Shown here piece after piece: positions 34,273 through 43,161 of a DNA stretch of 64,000 bases (position 1 is the first letter of the stretch; every line of letters begins with the position of its first letter). This stretch comes from Bradyrhizobium sp. CCBAU 051011 (GTDB lineage Bacteria > Pseudomonadota > Alphaproteobacteria > Rhizobiales > Xanthobacteraceae), in contig NZ_CP022222.1 in NCBI RefSeq assembly GCF_009930815.1, forward strand, positions 1,096,501-1,160,500, written 5' to 3'. The notes below the pieces were generated by a model. It saw only the letters and a list, made by a program, of their open reading frames with translations, was not told where the DNA came from and did not search any database. The translations under genes were made by a program, and so were the position numbers.

Positions 34273-34860
34273 CTACCCGAGCACGAAGTCGAAACGTCCG
34301 GCCAGCCACCCCGCGTTCTTGGCTGTGCGTATCTGCAAGTCCTTGCGGAACAGGCCGTCGGAGCGGTTTTTCGGCTCGCCGGGGAAATAGAGCTGGGTGG
34401 TCAGCACACGGCCGCCGCGCGGCTGCACCTTCACGTGGATATGGCGGGTGCGGCCGACATAGGCGCCGGGCACGACGCTGCGCAACTTGTAGCGCCCTTC
34501 CGCATCGGAGAACTGGTGGCCGCGCAGACGGAAGCCGGAATTGTCGTAGCGGCCCTTGTCATCCGCCTGCCAGAAATCCAGCAAGGCTCCAGCGAGCGGT
34601 TTGCAGGCGCGGGTGAGCACGAAGCCGACTAGTTCGATCGGCTGCCCCGCCATGCCCTCTTCGAACAGCTCGGTTCGCTCAGGCGACGATGGCTTGAAGT
34701 ATGGTCCTTCGGTTTGCGCCACTGTGGCGTCGTCGCCGTCGCGGCATTCGGGCGTCGGAACAAGCGGGGCCTGAGCCACGCTGCCATCGATCATGAGCAG
34801 CGAACCGGCTGCGAAGACGCCCGCTCCTAGCACCGCACGCCGCGTCGGGGTGTCGATCAT
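34273..34860 (-). CDS. Intradiol ring-cleavage dioxygenase, Tat-exported
   Basis: The start at 34860 follows GGAGGG, giving 195 residues with a twin-arginine leader (TRRAVLGAGVFAAG). The iron site of intradiol enzymes is visible. Candidate Tyr ligands sit in DDKGRYDNSG and PGAYVGRTRH, and two His lie in RHIHVKVQ. The family splits catechol or protocatechuate rings between the hydroxyls with Fe(III). The exported location is unusual and suggests a role in the periplasm, perhaps on plant or lignin aromatics. No partner ring-cleavage genes lie nearby. Confidence 0.85.
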   Translation of the reverse strand: MIDTPTRRAVLGAGVFAAGSLLMIDGSVAQAPLVPTPECRDGDDATVAQTEGPYFKPSSPERTELFEEGMAGQPIELVGFVLTRACKPLAGALLDFWQADDKGRYDNSGFRLRGHQFSDAEGRYKLRSVVPGAYVGRTRHIHVKVQPRGGRVLTTQLYFPGEPKNRSDGLFRKDLQIRTAKNAGWLAGRFDFVLG

Positions 34861-34957
34861 GGGGCCCTCCCCTCCTGTCGCCACCGTCATCATGGCGGGC
34901 GACGGCGGCTGAAATTGTGTCCGCGCCCATCACAAATCCGTTTCGTGGCCGCGAGGG

Positions 34958-36835
34958 TCAGCCCATCTCTTCCAACTCGTCGATCATGCCGGCAATGACC
35001 GACAGCCCGCCGTCCCAGAATTTGGGATCCTTGGCGTCGAGCCCGAACGGCTTGAGCAGTTCGGAGTAGTGCTTGGTGCCGCCGGCCGCGAGCATGGCGA
35101 GATAGCGCTCGGCGAAGCCTTCTGTGGCGTTCTCGTAGACCGCATAGAGCGAGTTCACCAGGCAATCGCCGAACGCATAGGCGTAGACATAGAACGGCGA
35201 ATGGATGAAGTGCGGAATGTACATCCAGAAGTTTTCGTAGCCGGGGCGGATGTCGATGGCCGGCCCGAGGCTCTCGCCTTGCACGCTGAGCCAGATCTGG
35301 CCTATGCGCTCGGCGGTCAGTTCGCCATCCTTGCGCTCGGTGTGCACGGCACGCTCAAACGAATAGAACGCGATCTGCCGCACCACGGTGTTGATCATGT
35401 CCTCGACCTTGCCGGCCAATAGCGCCTGGCGCTGTTTGACGTTGCCGGTCTGCGACAACAGGCGCTTGAAGGTCAGCATCTCGCCAAACACGCTCGCGGT
35501 CTCGGCTAGCGTCAGCGGCGTCGGCGCCATCAGCGCGCCGTTCTTCGCCGCCAGCACCTGGTGCACGCCATGGCCGAGCTCATGCGCCAACGTCATCACG
35601 TCGCGCGGCTTGCCCTGGTAGTTCATCAGCACATAGGGATGCGCCGAGGGTGTGGTCGGGTGCGAGAACGCGCCCGGTGCCTTGCCCGGGCGCACCGGCG
35701 CATCGATCCAGCGATCGGTGAAGAAGCGTTCCGCGATCGCGGCCATTTCGGCGGAGAAGCCGCGATACGCCGTCAGCACCATCTTCTGCGCCTCGGGCCA
35801 GGCGATGGTGCCGGTCGCCGCAAACGGTAGCGGCGCGTTGCGATCCCAATGCGCGAGCTTCTTCTTTTTGAACCAGCCGGCTTTCAGCTTGTAGTAGCGG
35901 TGCGACAGCCGCGGATACGCCGCGCGCACCGAAGCGACCAGGGCATCGACGACGTCGCGCTCGACGCGGTTGTTCAGATGGCGCGAATCCGCAACGTCCT
36001 TGAAGCCGCGCCAGCGATCGGAAATTTCCTTGTCCTTGGCGAGCGTGTTGGTGATGAGCGCAAAGGTACGTTCATTGTCCTTGAAGGTCTTGGCCAGCGC
36101 CTGGCCCGCAGCCTTGCGCTTTTCCGGTGCGCGGTCCTGCAACAGACTGAGCGTCGGCTCGATCGCAAGCTCCTTGGTCCCGACCTTGAAGCGCAGGCCG
36201 GAGATGGTCTGGTCGAACAGCCGATTCCAGGCGGCATAGCCGCTCTGGGATTTTTCATGAAACAACTGCTCGACGCGATCTTCGAGCTGATACGGCTTGT
36301 CCTTGCGCAGATCCTCGATCCAGGGACGGTAGTACCCAAGCTCCGGCGTCTGCATCGCGCGCTCGATTGCGGCATCGTCGACGCGGTTAAGTTCAAGCGC
36401 GAAGAACAGCAAATGCAGCGAGGCCGCGGTCAGCCGCTCGGAGACGTCGCCATAAAATTTGGAGATCGCGGGATCGACGCTGTCGCCGGCATGAACGAGG
36501 CCGGCATAGGAGCCAAGCCGGCCGGCAAGGTCGTCGATCGCCTCGTAGCGTCTGACGGCTGCGGCGAGCCAGCTTCCGCCGTCATCCTTGGCGACGCCTT
36601 CCGCCAGCTTGCCTTTGTAATCCGTCTCGAACGCAACGCAGTCCGCGTCCATCTTTTGCAGATCGTGCGCGATTTCGGGGGCGTCGATGCCGGAATAGAG
36701 ATCGGCCAAATTCCATTCCGGCAACCGCCCGGTCTTTGATTTGGTCGCTGTCGCCTTGGCGGCTCCGGCCGCCTTGCCGATTGCCGATTTGCGGGGCGTC
36801 TTGCGCGCCCGGGATGTCGCAGATTTTGCGCTCAT
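34958..36835 (-). CDS. pepF: M3-family oligoendopeptidase PepF
   Basis: The 625-residue protein is a zinc metallopeptidase of the M3B type. The catalytic H-E-x-x-H is HELGHGVHQ near residue 415, followed about 25 residues later by Glu in ETASVFGEML as the third zinc ligand. The N-terminal half has the helical M3 fold (AEGVAKDDGGSWLAAAVRRYE onward). The first 40 residues are Lys/Ala-rich. It degrades short peptides in the cytosol. It is a single-gene transcript as far as can be seen. Confidence 0.92.
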   Translation of the reverse strand: MSAKSATSRARKTPRKSAIGKAAGAAKATATKSKTGRLPEWNLADLYSGIDAPEIAHDLQKMDADCVAFETDYKGKLAEGVAKDDGGSWLAAAVRRYEAIDDLAGRLGSYAGLVHAGDSVDPAISKFYGDVSERLTAASLHLLFFALELNRVDDAAIERAMQTPELGYYRPWIEDLRKDKPYQLEDRVEQLFHEKSQSGYAAWNRLFDQTISGLRFKVGTKELAIEPTLSLLQDRAPEKRKAAGQALAKTFKDNERTFALITNTLAKDKEISDRWRGFKDVADSRHLNNRVERDVVDALVASVRAAYPRLSHRYYKLKAGWFKKKKLAHWDRNAPLPFAATGTIAWPEAQKMVLTAYRGFSAEMAAIAERFFTDRWIDAPVRPGKAPGAFSHPTTPSAHPYVLMNYQGKPRDVMTLAHELGHGVHQVLAAKNGALMAPTPLTLAETASVFGEMLTFKRLLSQTGNVKQRQALLAGKVEDMINTVVRQIAFYSFERAVHTERKDGELTAERIGQIWLSVQGESLGPAIDIRPGYENFWMYIPHFIHSPFYVYAYAFGDCLVNSLYAVYENATEGFAERYLAMLAAGGTKHYSELLKPFGLDAKDPKFWDGGLSVIAGMIDELEEMG

Positions 36836-36867
36836 GGCACTTTCAAAATTGGGAGGTGATCAGGAAA

Positions 36868-37311
36868 TCAGGCGAAAGCCGCGAGTTGCGGGACGAACTG
36901 AACGAACAGTTCTTCACCTTCGACGAGCCACGGCTCGGCCTTTTCGTGGAGCGCGCCCCGAACCGCACACCACAAAGTAATCGCACGGACCATGAGCCAC
37001 GATGTCGACGGGACGGCGGCCTTGGCGTGCAGCGCAACAAGATCGAGGTTTCGATGCTCGAACAGCAGCCGCCCGAAGCCGTCTTCCAGGATGTAGCGGC
37101 CGTCGATTCGGGAAACGCACAATTCGCAAGCCTGATCCGGCAGCGGGCTCAGCAGATAAAATTGGACGTCGCCCTTTTCCGTCGTGCCGGTTTCCCATTC
37201 GCGTCCGGTCCCCGGCGCAGTCGCGGCGCTCAGTGCCACCAGGATGGTGCTCAGTTCCCTTTCGCTCCATTCGCCGGGGTTCTGTTTGCGCTCGAACGCA
37301 ACGACGCTCAT
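36868..37311 (-). CDS. Unknown protein paired with an XRE regulator
   Basis: The 147-residue protein shows no recognisable family. It has a mixed alpha/beta pattern, with a possible beta sheet at QFYLLSPLPDQACELCVSRIDGRYILED, and no membrane segment or signal peptide. Its ATG overlaps the stop of the XRE gene (ATGA), so the two proteins are made together. Such XRE-plus-unknown pairs occur in toxin-antitoxin and in phage-defence regulation. Here there is no direct evidence for either. Confidence 0.7.
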   Translation of the reverse strand: MSVVAFERKQNPGEWSERELSTILVALSAATAPGTGREWETGTTEKGDVQFYLLSPLPDQACELCVSRIDGRYILEDGFGRLLFEHRNLDLVALHAKAAVPSTSWLMVRAITLWCAVRGALHEKAEPWLVEGEELFVQFVPQLAAFA

Positions 37312-37640
37312 TTGCTTTCCGCTCCGAACAGCAGCCGGTGCAACTCCGGCTCGTAGTACATTAATAGATGCTTCGCGAAGGCTGCTTGTTCAATACCTAA
37401 TTCGTTGGCCCATGCCCCCATGATTTCAGTTGGAACTCGGCTGAAGCCGTTCTCGACCTGTGAGATGAAAGTGTAATACTTCAGGCCAAGACGTGCAGCG
37501 AGATCCGCCTGCGACAATTCGGCATCCGCCCGTCGCTGCTTGAGCCAGTCCCCAGCCAGTTTCCGCAATTGCTTCACTTCCGGCACAGCCTTACCGGCAA
37601 GCCGTTCAGCGAAAACGTCTTGATGTTTTCCTCGTTTCAT
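37308..37640 (-). CDS. XRE-family (HTH_3) transcriptional regulator
   Basis: The 110-residue protein has a helix-turn-helix in the middle (LSQADLAARLGLKYYTFISQVENGFSRVPTEIMGAWANELG, about residues 42-85). An N-terminal helical arm precedes it and a C-terminal helix follows. The ATG at 37640 has no ribosome-binding site. Instead two palindromes (GTTTA-C-TAAAC and CTAGCTAG) touch it, so the mRNA may be leaderless and the site may be autoregulatory. Its second gene, of unknown function, overlaps by four bases. Confidence 0.87.
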   Translation of the reverse strand: MKRGKHQDVFAERLAGKAVPEVKQLRKLAGDWLKQRRADAELSQADLAARLGLKYYTFISQVENGFSRVPTEIMGAWANELGIEQAAFAKHLLMYYEPELHRLLFGAESK

Positions 37641-37690
37641 GTTTACTAAACTAGCTAGAGTGAATAACCGGGTAGGTGATGTTCCCTACC
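37641..37690 (-). promoter_or_regulatory. Cluster of three palindromes upstream of the XRE gene
   Basis: GTTTA-C-TAAAC (37641-37651) abuts the start codon. CTAGCTAG (37651-37658) follows, and a perfect 6-8-6 repeat GGTAGG...CCTACC (37671-37690) lies further out. They occupy the divergent region between the XRE gene and the small membrane protein at 37719, and could be operators for the XRE protein. Confidence 0.5.
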
Positions 37691-37718
37691 ACAATCTCTG
37701 CTCGCGAATAAGAATCAG

Positions 37719-38054
37719 ATGGCTTTCTTAGACCGCAGTCAGATTGTTGAAACGACCCCCCGGACCCCCGCGGCTCGCGGCAAGGAGTTGTTTGCCGGCA
37801 TCCTGCTTGTGGCGCTGCTCGCGAGCGTGGGAATCCGGAACGTGGTGCCGGTGGATGCCTTGGCACCCGCGATCGTCACCCTGCTTTTTGGCGTTGCCGC
37901 ATTGACGGCCGGCTTCGCGCTGCTCTGCCGGCGCGACCGATTCCGCATCATGTGGTTCGACCTCGCCGGAAGCCTGACGTTCATCGGCGTCGTCCTCTCC
38001 GTTCTGATCGAACCGGACCAGATGGTCAGGCTCTTCGCGGATCAACCTGAGTAA
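37719..38054 (+). CDS. Small integral membrane protein, hypothetical
   Basis: The 111-residue protein has three hydrophobic segments (about 25-42, 50-72 and 82-98) with an R-R-D-R-F cytoplasmic loop between the second and third. I recognise no family. It is divergent from the XRE module across palindromes. A hairpin-plus-T terminator follows 16 bases after the stop, so it is probably a monocistronic gene. Confidence 0.7.
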   Translation: MAFLDRSQIVETTPRTPAARGKELFAGILLVALLASVGIRNVVPVDALAPAIVTLLFGVAALTAGFALLCRRDRFRIMWFDLAGSLTFIGVVLSVLIEPDQMVRLFADQPE

Positions 38055-38069
38055 CGGGAAAGCATTTTC

Positions 38070-38091
38070 CGCAGTCTGACTGCGTCTTTTG
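38070..38091 (+). terminator. Intrinsic terminator after the small membrane protein gene
   Basis: CGCAGT pairs with ACTGCG across CTG and is followed by TCTTTTG. The stem is short, but the T-run and position right after the stop at 38054 support it. Confidence 0.6.
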
Positions 38092-38173
38092 TCTACGCGC
38101 GTCCAAGCCCGGGCCCCTCTGGCAGTTCAAGCGAACTGCGATGTCGGATTGGACCATCAACGGAGTGGCCCGC

Positions 38174-38818
38174 ATGCTGGAATTAATCTCCTCGCAACAC
38201 CTGACAGCGCTCTTCCAGGTCATCATGATCGACCTGGTGCTCGCCGGCGATAATGCGATCGTCATCGGGCTTGCAGCCGCCGGCCTCCCGGAGGGTCAGC
38301 GCAAGAAAGCGATCGTCATCGGCATATTGGCCGCAACGCTGTTGCGTATCGGCTTCGCCTCCGTGACGGTCCAGTTGCTGCAGATCATAGGGCTGTTGCT
38401 CGCCGGCGGCGTTCTGCTGCTTTGGGTGTGCTGGAAGATGTGGCGCGAGCTGCGTACGTCGCATCATCATGAACCGAAAATGCAGAGTCTCTCGGCCGCA
38501 AGCACGATCGAAGGCTCCGCTCCGGTCGGCCATCAAAAGACGCTTGGCCAGGCCGTATGGCAGATCACCCTCGCCGACGTCTCGATGTCGCTCGATAACG
38601 TGCTCGCCGTCGCGGGCGCCGCGCGCGAGCATCCGATGATTCTCATCTTCGGCTTGGCGCTATCCATCGCCCTGATGGGGCTCGCCGCCAACTTCATCGC
38701 GCGCCTCCTGGAAAAGCAACGCTGGATCGCCTATGTCGGCCTCGCCATCATCCTCTATGTGGCGCTCGACATGTGCTATCGCGGCGCGCTTGAGGTGTGG
38801 CCACACCTCAACGTCTAG
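38174..38818 (+). CDS. TerC/YjbE-family membrane protein
   Basis: GGAG eight bases before the ATG at 38174 gives 214 residues; an ATG at 38141 lacks a ribosome-binding site. The protein has seven hydrophobic segments and the TerC signatures IDLVLAGDNAIVIGLAAAGLP near residue 22 and ITLADVSMSLDNVLAVAGAA near residue 138, with the conserved Asp and Asn residues in membrane helices. Related YjbE proteins export manganese. A yybP-ykoY riboswitch was looked for upstream and not found. A 7-4-7 hairpin at 38122-38139 overlaps the leader. Confidence 0.85.
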   Translation: MLELISSQHLTALFQVIMIDLVLAGDNAIVIGLAAAGLPEGQRKKAIVIGILAATLLRIGFASVTVQLLQIIGLLLAGGVLLLWVCWKMWRELRTSHHHEPKMQSLSAASTIEGSAPVGHQKTLGQAVWQITLADVSMSLDNVLAVAGAAREHPMILIFGLALSIALMGLAANFIARLLEKQRWIAYVGLAIILYVALDMCYRGALEVWPHLNV

Positions 38819-38920
38819 GTCCTCCACAACATCGCCGTTCTTCAACGATTAAGAGGGTGTTAATCGGCATCGGCGAAAGTGCCCCGATTCGATACATTGC
38901 TGTAGCGTGCGGGGAGAGCC

Positions 38921-40420
38921 ATGGCTGCCACCATTTTGATTGCCGATGACGACGCCGTGCAGCGCCGTTTGGTTGAAAACATGGTGCAGAAGTGCGGCTA
39001 TGAGCCCCTCGTCGTCGACAGTGGCGATGCGGCTGTGGCCCTGCTGACCGCCCCGGACGCGCTGGCAATCGACGCAGTCGTGCTCGATCTGGTGATGCCC
39101 GGCCTCGACGGGCTCGGCGTGCTCGCAAAAATGCGTGATGCAGGCCTGAGCATCCCCGTCATCGTGCAGACCGCCCATGGCGGTATCGACAACGTGGTTT
39201 CGGCGATGCGCGCCGGCGCGCAGGATTTCGTGGTCAAGCCGGCCAGCTTCGAGCGGCTGCAGGTTTCGCTGCGCAACGCGCTCAATACCAGCGCGCTCAA
39301 GGGCGAACTGCAGCGCATCCGTCACAGCCGCGAAGGCCGACTGACCTTTGCCGACATCATCACCCGCAGCGAAACCATGGCAGCCGTGCTGCGCACCGCG
39401 CAGAAGGCGGCAGCCTCGGGCATTCCGGTGCTGATCGAGGGCGAATCCGGCGTCGGCAAGGAATTGTTCGCGCGCGCCATCCATGGTTCCGGTGAGCGCA
39501 AATCGAAACCCTTCGTCGCCGTCAATTGCGGCGCGATTCCCGACAATCTCGTGGAATCGATCCTGTTCGGTCACGAGAAGGGCGCTTTCACCGGCGCCAC
39601 CGAACGTCACATGGGCAAGTTCGTCGAAGCCTCCGGCGGCACGCTGTTTCTCGACGAGATCGGCGAGTTGCCGCTGGCCGCGCAAGTGAAACTGCTGCGC
39701 GCGCTGCAGGAGGGAACCGTCGAGGCGGTCGGCGGCCGCAAGCCGGTGAAGGTCGATGTACGCATCATTTCCGCGACCAACCGCAAGCTGCTCGACCTCG
39801 TGAAGAGCGGCGCGTTCCGCGAGGACCTGTTCTATCGGCTGCATGTGCTGCCGCTGACCATCCCGCCATTGCGGATGCGGCGCGAAGACATCCCGCATCT
39901 GTTGCGGCATTTCCTGGCGCGCTTTGCCGCCGAGGAAAACCGCACCATCACCGGCATCAGCGGCGAGGCCGTGGCCCATCTCGCCCAGCTCGATTGGCCC
40001 GGCAACATCCGCCAGCTCGAGAACACGGTGTATCGCGCTGTCGTCATGAGCGAGAGCGACCAGCTCGGTCTGTCGGATTTCCCGCAGACCGTCGGTCACG
40101 CCGTTCCGGACGGCCAGTTCGCGCACAGCGAACCCCTGGTCGTCGCGCCGTCGGCGGCACCGTCCCTGGTGTCAGGTAGCGAAATACCCATTGCTCCGCT
40201 CGCCGCTGCCGGCAGTCTTGCGATGCTGACTTCAACCGGCGAGGTGCGTCCGCTCGAAGACATGGAGAACGAGATCATCCGTTTCGCGATCTCGCATTAT
40301 CGCGGCCAGATGTCGGAGGTCGCGCGCCGGCTCAAGATCGGCCGCTCCACGCTCTACCGCAAGCTCGATGAGGCGGCCGCCAACGACCCGGCCGGAGGCG
40401 GCGCGCAGGATGCTGGCTGA
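38921..40420 (+). CDS. Sigma-54-dependent response regulator
   Basis: This 499-residue protein has a receiver domain (1-125, phospho-acceptor Asp in VVLDLVMPG near residue 52) and a sigma-54 interaction AAA+ domain (about 145-385). The latter has Walker A GESGVGKELFARAI, the GAFTGA loop, Walker B GGTLFLDEIGE and the arginine finger region. A Fis-type helix-turn-helix ends the protein (SEVARRLKIGRSTLYRKL near 465). A 60-residue Ala/Pro linker lies before the HTH. No sensor kinase is adjacent, so its partner is unknown. The regulated promoters would be sigma-54 types. Confidence 0.92.
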   Translation: MAATILIADDDAVQRRLVENMVQKCGYEPLVVDSGDAAVALLTAPDALAIDAVVLDLVMPGLDGLGVLAKMRDAGLSIPVIVQTAHGGIDNVVSAMRAGAQDFVVKPASFERLQVSLRNALNTSALKGELQRIRHSREGRLTFADIITRSETMAAVLRTAQKAAASGIPVLIEGESGVGKELFARAIHGSGERKSKPFVAVNCGAIPDNLVESILFGHEKGAFTGATERHMGKFVEASGGTLFLDEIGELPLAAQVKLLRALQEGTVEAVGGRKPVKVDVRIISATNRKLLDLVKSGAFREDLFYRLHVLPLTIPPLRMRREDIPHLLRHFLARFAAEENRTITGISGEAVAHLAQLDWPGNIRQLENTVYRAVVMSESDQLGLSDFPQTVGHAVPDGQFAHSEPLVVAPSAAPSLVSGSEIPIAPLAAAGSLAMLTSTGEVRPLEDMENEIIRFAISHYRGQMSEVARRLKIGRSTLYRKLDEAAANDPAGGGAQDAG

Positions 40421-40766
40421 GCAAACAGCCGTCCGCGATTATGGCCTCCGCATGGCAAAGATCGTGGCAAACCAACGACATCACACGTTCGGAAGCTTTT
40501 GAACCGTGGCTTGCCGGTGACAGACAAAAGGCGGGGCGCGTGGCAAAAACACGTGACCCGAAATGTGAACGGGTAGTTTGAGGTCAGTTTGTCGTGAGTT
40601 GTCCCGCATGGCGCTGGCTGCATGAGTGGGGCATATGTATCGTCTGCGTTGAATCATTGCGTGCAGGCGTACGAAAACCGATCGAAGCCGGCGCTTCCCG
40701 CGCAAGCTGTGACGATGCCAACGAACTGCTCCATGCCGGGGCAGTTTCGCCCAAGGGGGTGTGACG
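40421..40766. other. 346-base gap between the response regulator and the L,D-transpeptidase gene
   Basis: No gene, tRNA or terminator could be supported here. There is a short CGTG...CACG palindrome near 40549 and a GGGGGT ribosome-binding site at its right end, which belongs to the transpeptidase. I looked for a -24/-12 (GG-GC) sigma-54 promoter and found nothing convincing. Confidence 0.6.
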
Positions 40767-42893
40767 ATGCGTGACTGTTCGACGAATCGTGCAGGATTTG
40801 ACCGCGTGCTGATGGCCGTCGCGGCTACATTCCTCACGGTGTCAGCGACCTCAGCACTGGCGGGTCAGTCGACCACGCCGCGTGCCAGCGCCGCCGAGCT
40901 CGCGATCGACGCAGCAGTCCCCCGTCCCGAGCCCGCCAATGTTCCGCCTCCGACCATCGGCGACTTCAAGATGGACTCCACCGCCTCGGTGCCTGACGCG
41001 ACCAAGTCGATCGACAAGCCGGCCGAACCCAGTGCCGCCGCAAAGGCAGCCGAGCCCAAGCCGGCCGAGACCGTCACGGCGCCCGCGGCCAGCGACACCG
41101 CAACCGCCACGCCTCCGGCTGCAACAGCCACCGCGCCCGTCCCCGAACCCGCCAAGGAGCCGGTGAAGGTCAGCACCGTCGCACCGGCCGACCAGCCGGT
41201 TGCGGACAGGCTGCGCGATATGCTCGGCACCAGGTCGCTGCGCTATTTCGACCGCAAGAACGAGCGCGCGGCCGTCGAGAAATTCTACGCCGCGCGTGAC
41301 TACGCGCCGCAATGGACGCAGGCTGGCAAATTGACCGACAGCGGCAAGGGCGTGATCGCGCGCCTGAAGGATGCCGCCGCAGACGGCCTCAATCCGGCCG
41401 ACTACCCGTTGCCGGATTTCGCGGCCGCCGGTTCGCCGGACCAACTCGCCGAAGCCGAGTTGAAGCTGACCGCAAGCATGCTCGACTATGCGCGCCAGGC
41501 TCAGAGCGGCCGGATGCACTGGTCGCAGGCCTCTTCCGACATCCTCTATCCCGAGCACCCGATCGATCCGGCTGAAGTGCTCGCCAACATCTCGACCGCG
41601 AAGGACGCGTCCGTAGCGCTCGATGGCTACAACCCCCCGCACAAACTCTACAAGGATCTGAAAGCCAAGCTTGCTGAGCTGCGCGGCCAGGGCGATGGCC
41701 CGATGATCCATATCGCCGAAGGTCCGGCGCTGGCGTTCAAGGCCGCCACCAAGAAGCAAGCTGAGGTGGCGCCGGAAGATTCGCGCGTACCGCAACTGCG
41801 CGCCAAGCTCGGCCTCGAGCACCCCGACGATCCCCGCTACGACGCCAAGGTCGCAGCCGCCGTGCGCAAGTTCCAGGAGAGCGTCGATCTCAAGCCGACC
41901 GGCGTGCTCGACGATCGTACCGTGAAGGCGATCAACAGCCCGAAGCGCGACCGGCACATCGACACCGTCCTCGTGAATATGGAGCGCTTGCGCTGGCTGC
42001 CGCGCCAGCTCGGTGCCGCCTCGCTCGGCAATGCCTACGTCATTCTCAACGTGCCCGACTTCACGCTCAAGGTGATGCAGAACGGCGCACAGGTCTGGAC
42101 CACCCGCGTGGTGACCGGAAAGCCGGGCAAGCATGCGACGCCGATGCTGACCGAGACGATGAAGTTCATCACCGTCAACCCGACCTGGAACGTGCCGCCG
42201 TCGATCATCTACAACGAATACCTGCCCGCCCTGCAGCAGGATCCGACGGTGCTGCAGCGCATGGGCCTGCGGCTGGAACGCAACCGCGACGGCAGCATCC
42301 ACATTTCGCAGCCGCCGGGCGAAGCCAACGCGCTCGGCCGTATCCGCTTCAACTTCCCGAACAAGTTCCTGGTCTATCAGCACGACACGCCGGACAAGCA
42401 CCTGTTCGCGAAGGAAGAACGCGCGTTCAGCCATGGCTGCATGCGGGTGCAGAATCCCGACCAATACGCCGCGACGCTGCTCAACATCACCATGCCGAAC
42501 GAGCGCTACACGCCGGAGCGAATCCGCAGCATGTACGGCCGCAGCGAGATCGACCTGAAATTCCCGACACCGATTCCGGTCAACATCACCTACCAGACCG
42601 CGTTTGTGGATGACGCCGGCAAGCTGCAATTCCGCAAGGATATCTACGGCCGTGACGCTGCGATGATCGCCCTGCTCAAGAACAGCCGCAGCAGGGATCT
42701 GGAGGCCATGATCGCTCATGCGCAGCCGAACTATTCGCGTCCGAAGGACGCTCTGCCGGCCGGCGTCAGCTTCGCCAGCGACAACACCTATTCCTCCGGC
42801 CCGTCGTTCTTCGAGCGCCTGTTCGGCGGTCCGTCCCCCGCGACGCCGCCGGCACCGATCGGCCGGCGACCGCAGCCGCGGTTCACCCGGTAG
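40767..42893 (+). CDS. L,D-transpeptidase of the YcbB type
   Basis: The ATG at 40767 is preceded by GGGGGT. The 708-residue protein has a signal peptide ending near SALAG (about residue 34), an Ala/Pro-rich linker (35-150) and a scaffold domain. A peptidoglycan-binding domain follows (DPRYDAKVAAAVRKFQESVDLKPTGVLDDRTVKAI, near 360), then a YkuD catalytic domain whose active site is SHGCMRVQNP near residue 554 with nucleophile Cys. It would form 3-3 cross-links in peptidoglycan and resist penicillins, as YcbB (LdtD) does. The C-terminal tail is Pro/Arg-rich and unstructured. Confidence 0.9.
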   Translation: MRDCSTNRAGFDRVLMAVAATFLTVSATSALAGQSTTPRASAAELAIDAAVPRPEPANVPPPTIGDFKMDSTASVPDATKSIDKPAEPSAAAKAAEPKPAETVTAPAASDTATATPPAATATAPVPEPAKEPVKVSTVAPADQPVADRLRDMLGTRSLRYFDRKNERAAVEKFYAARDYAPQWTQAGKLTDSGKGVIARLKDAAADGLNPADYPLPDFAAAGSPDQLAEAELKLTASMLDYARQAQSGRMHWSQASSDILYPEHPIDPAEVLANISTAKDASVALDGYNPPHKLYKDLKAKLAELRGQGDGPMIHIAEGPALAFKAATKKQAEVAPEDSRVPQLRAKLGLEHPDDPRYDAKVAAAVRKFQESVDLKPTGVLDDRTVKAINSPKRDRHIDTVLVNMERLRWLPRQLGAASLGNAYVILNVPDFTLKVMQNGAQVWTTRVVTGKPGKHATPMLTETMKFITVNPTWNVPPSIIYNEYLPALQQDPTVLQRMGLRLERNRDGSIHISQPPGEANALGRIRFNFPNKFLVYQHDTPDKHLFAKEERAFSHGCMRVQNPDQYAATLLNITMPNERYTPERIRSMYGRSEIDLKFPTPIPVNITYQTAFVDDAGKLQFRKDIYGRDAAMIALLKNSRSRDLEAMIAHAQPNYSRPKDALPAGVSFASDNTYSSGPSFFERLFGGPSPATPPAPIGRRPQPRFTR

Positions 42894-42941
42894 TCCGGAG
42901 GACTACGGTCTACGGGTAGAATTTCTTAATGAAATCAATAG

Positions 42942-42966
42942 CCTCTCCTCTTCGGAGAGGTTATTT
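42942..42966 (+). terminator. Intrinsic terminator after the L,D-transpeptidase gene
   Basis: CCTCTCC pairs with GGAGAGG across TCTTC and is followed by TTATTT. It lies 49 bases downstream of the stop at 42893 and before the next gene, so it should separate the two cell-wall genes. Confidence 0.65.
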
Positions 42967-43161
42967 ACGTTAACCATTATCCCTGCCGTAGCGGCCATCC
43001 GGCGCTTTTTCGCCACAGTCCACGCGTTAGGTTAAAGCTTGCTTGGGGGCAGGTCGGTAAACCTCGGTTTAACCCTCCTGCTTTAAGAAAGCGTTCACCG
43101 TCTTTTGCCGGGGGTCTGCAAAAGAACATCGTGAACGCTCGTCGACTGGGTGGGCTCATAC

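Noticed and set aside
38055..38173. Possible yybP-ykoY manganese riboswitch before the TerC gene
   Set aside because: The leader has two hairpins but lacks the conserved loop elements of that riboswitch. The first hairpin is a terminator of the previous gene.
40421..40766. Possible sigma-54 promoter in the gap after the sigma-54 regulator
   Set aside because: Several TGGC sequences occur, but none is followed by a GC pair at the required spacing with good flanks.
40851..42719. A 622-residue open frame on the minus strand
   Set aside because: It lies antisense to the L,D-transpeptidase gene, has the His/Arg/Gly-rich composition of a frame shadow in GC-rich DNA and shows no domain. The plus-strand frame has clear family motifs.
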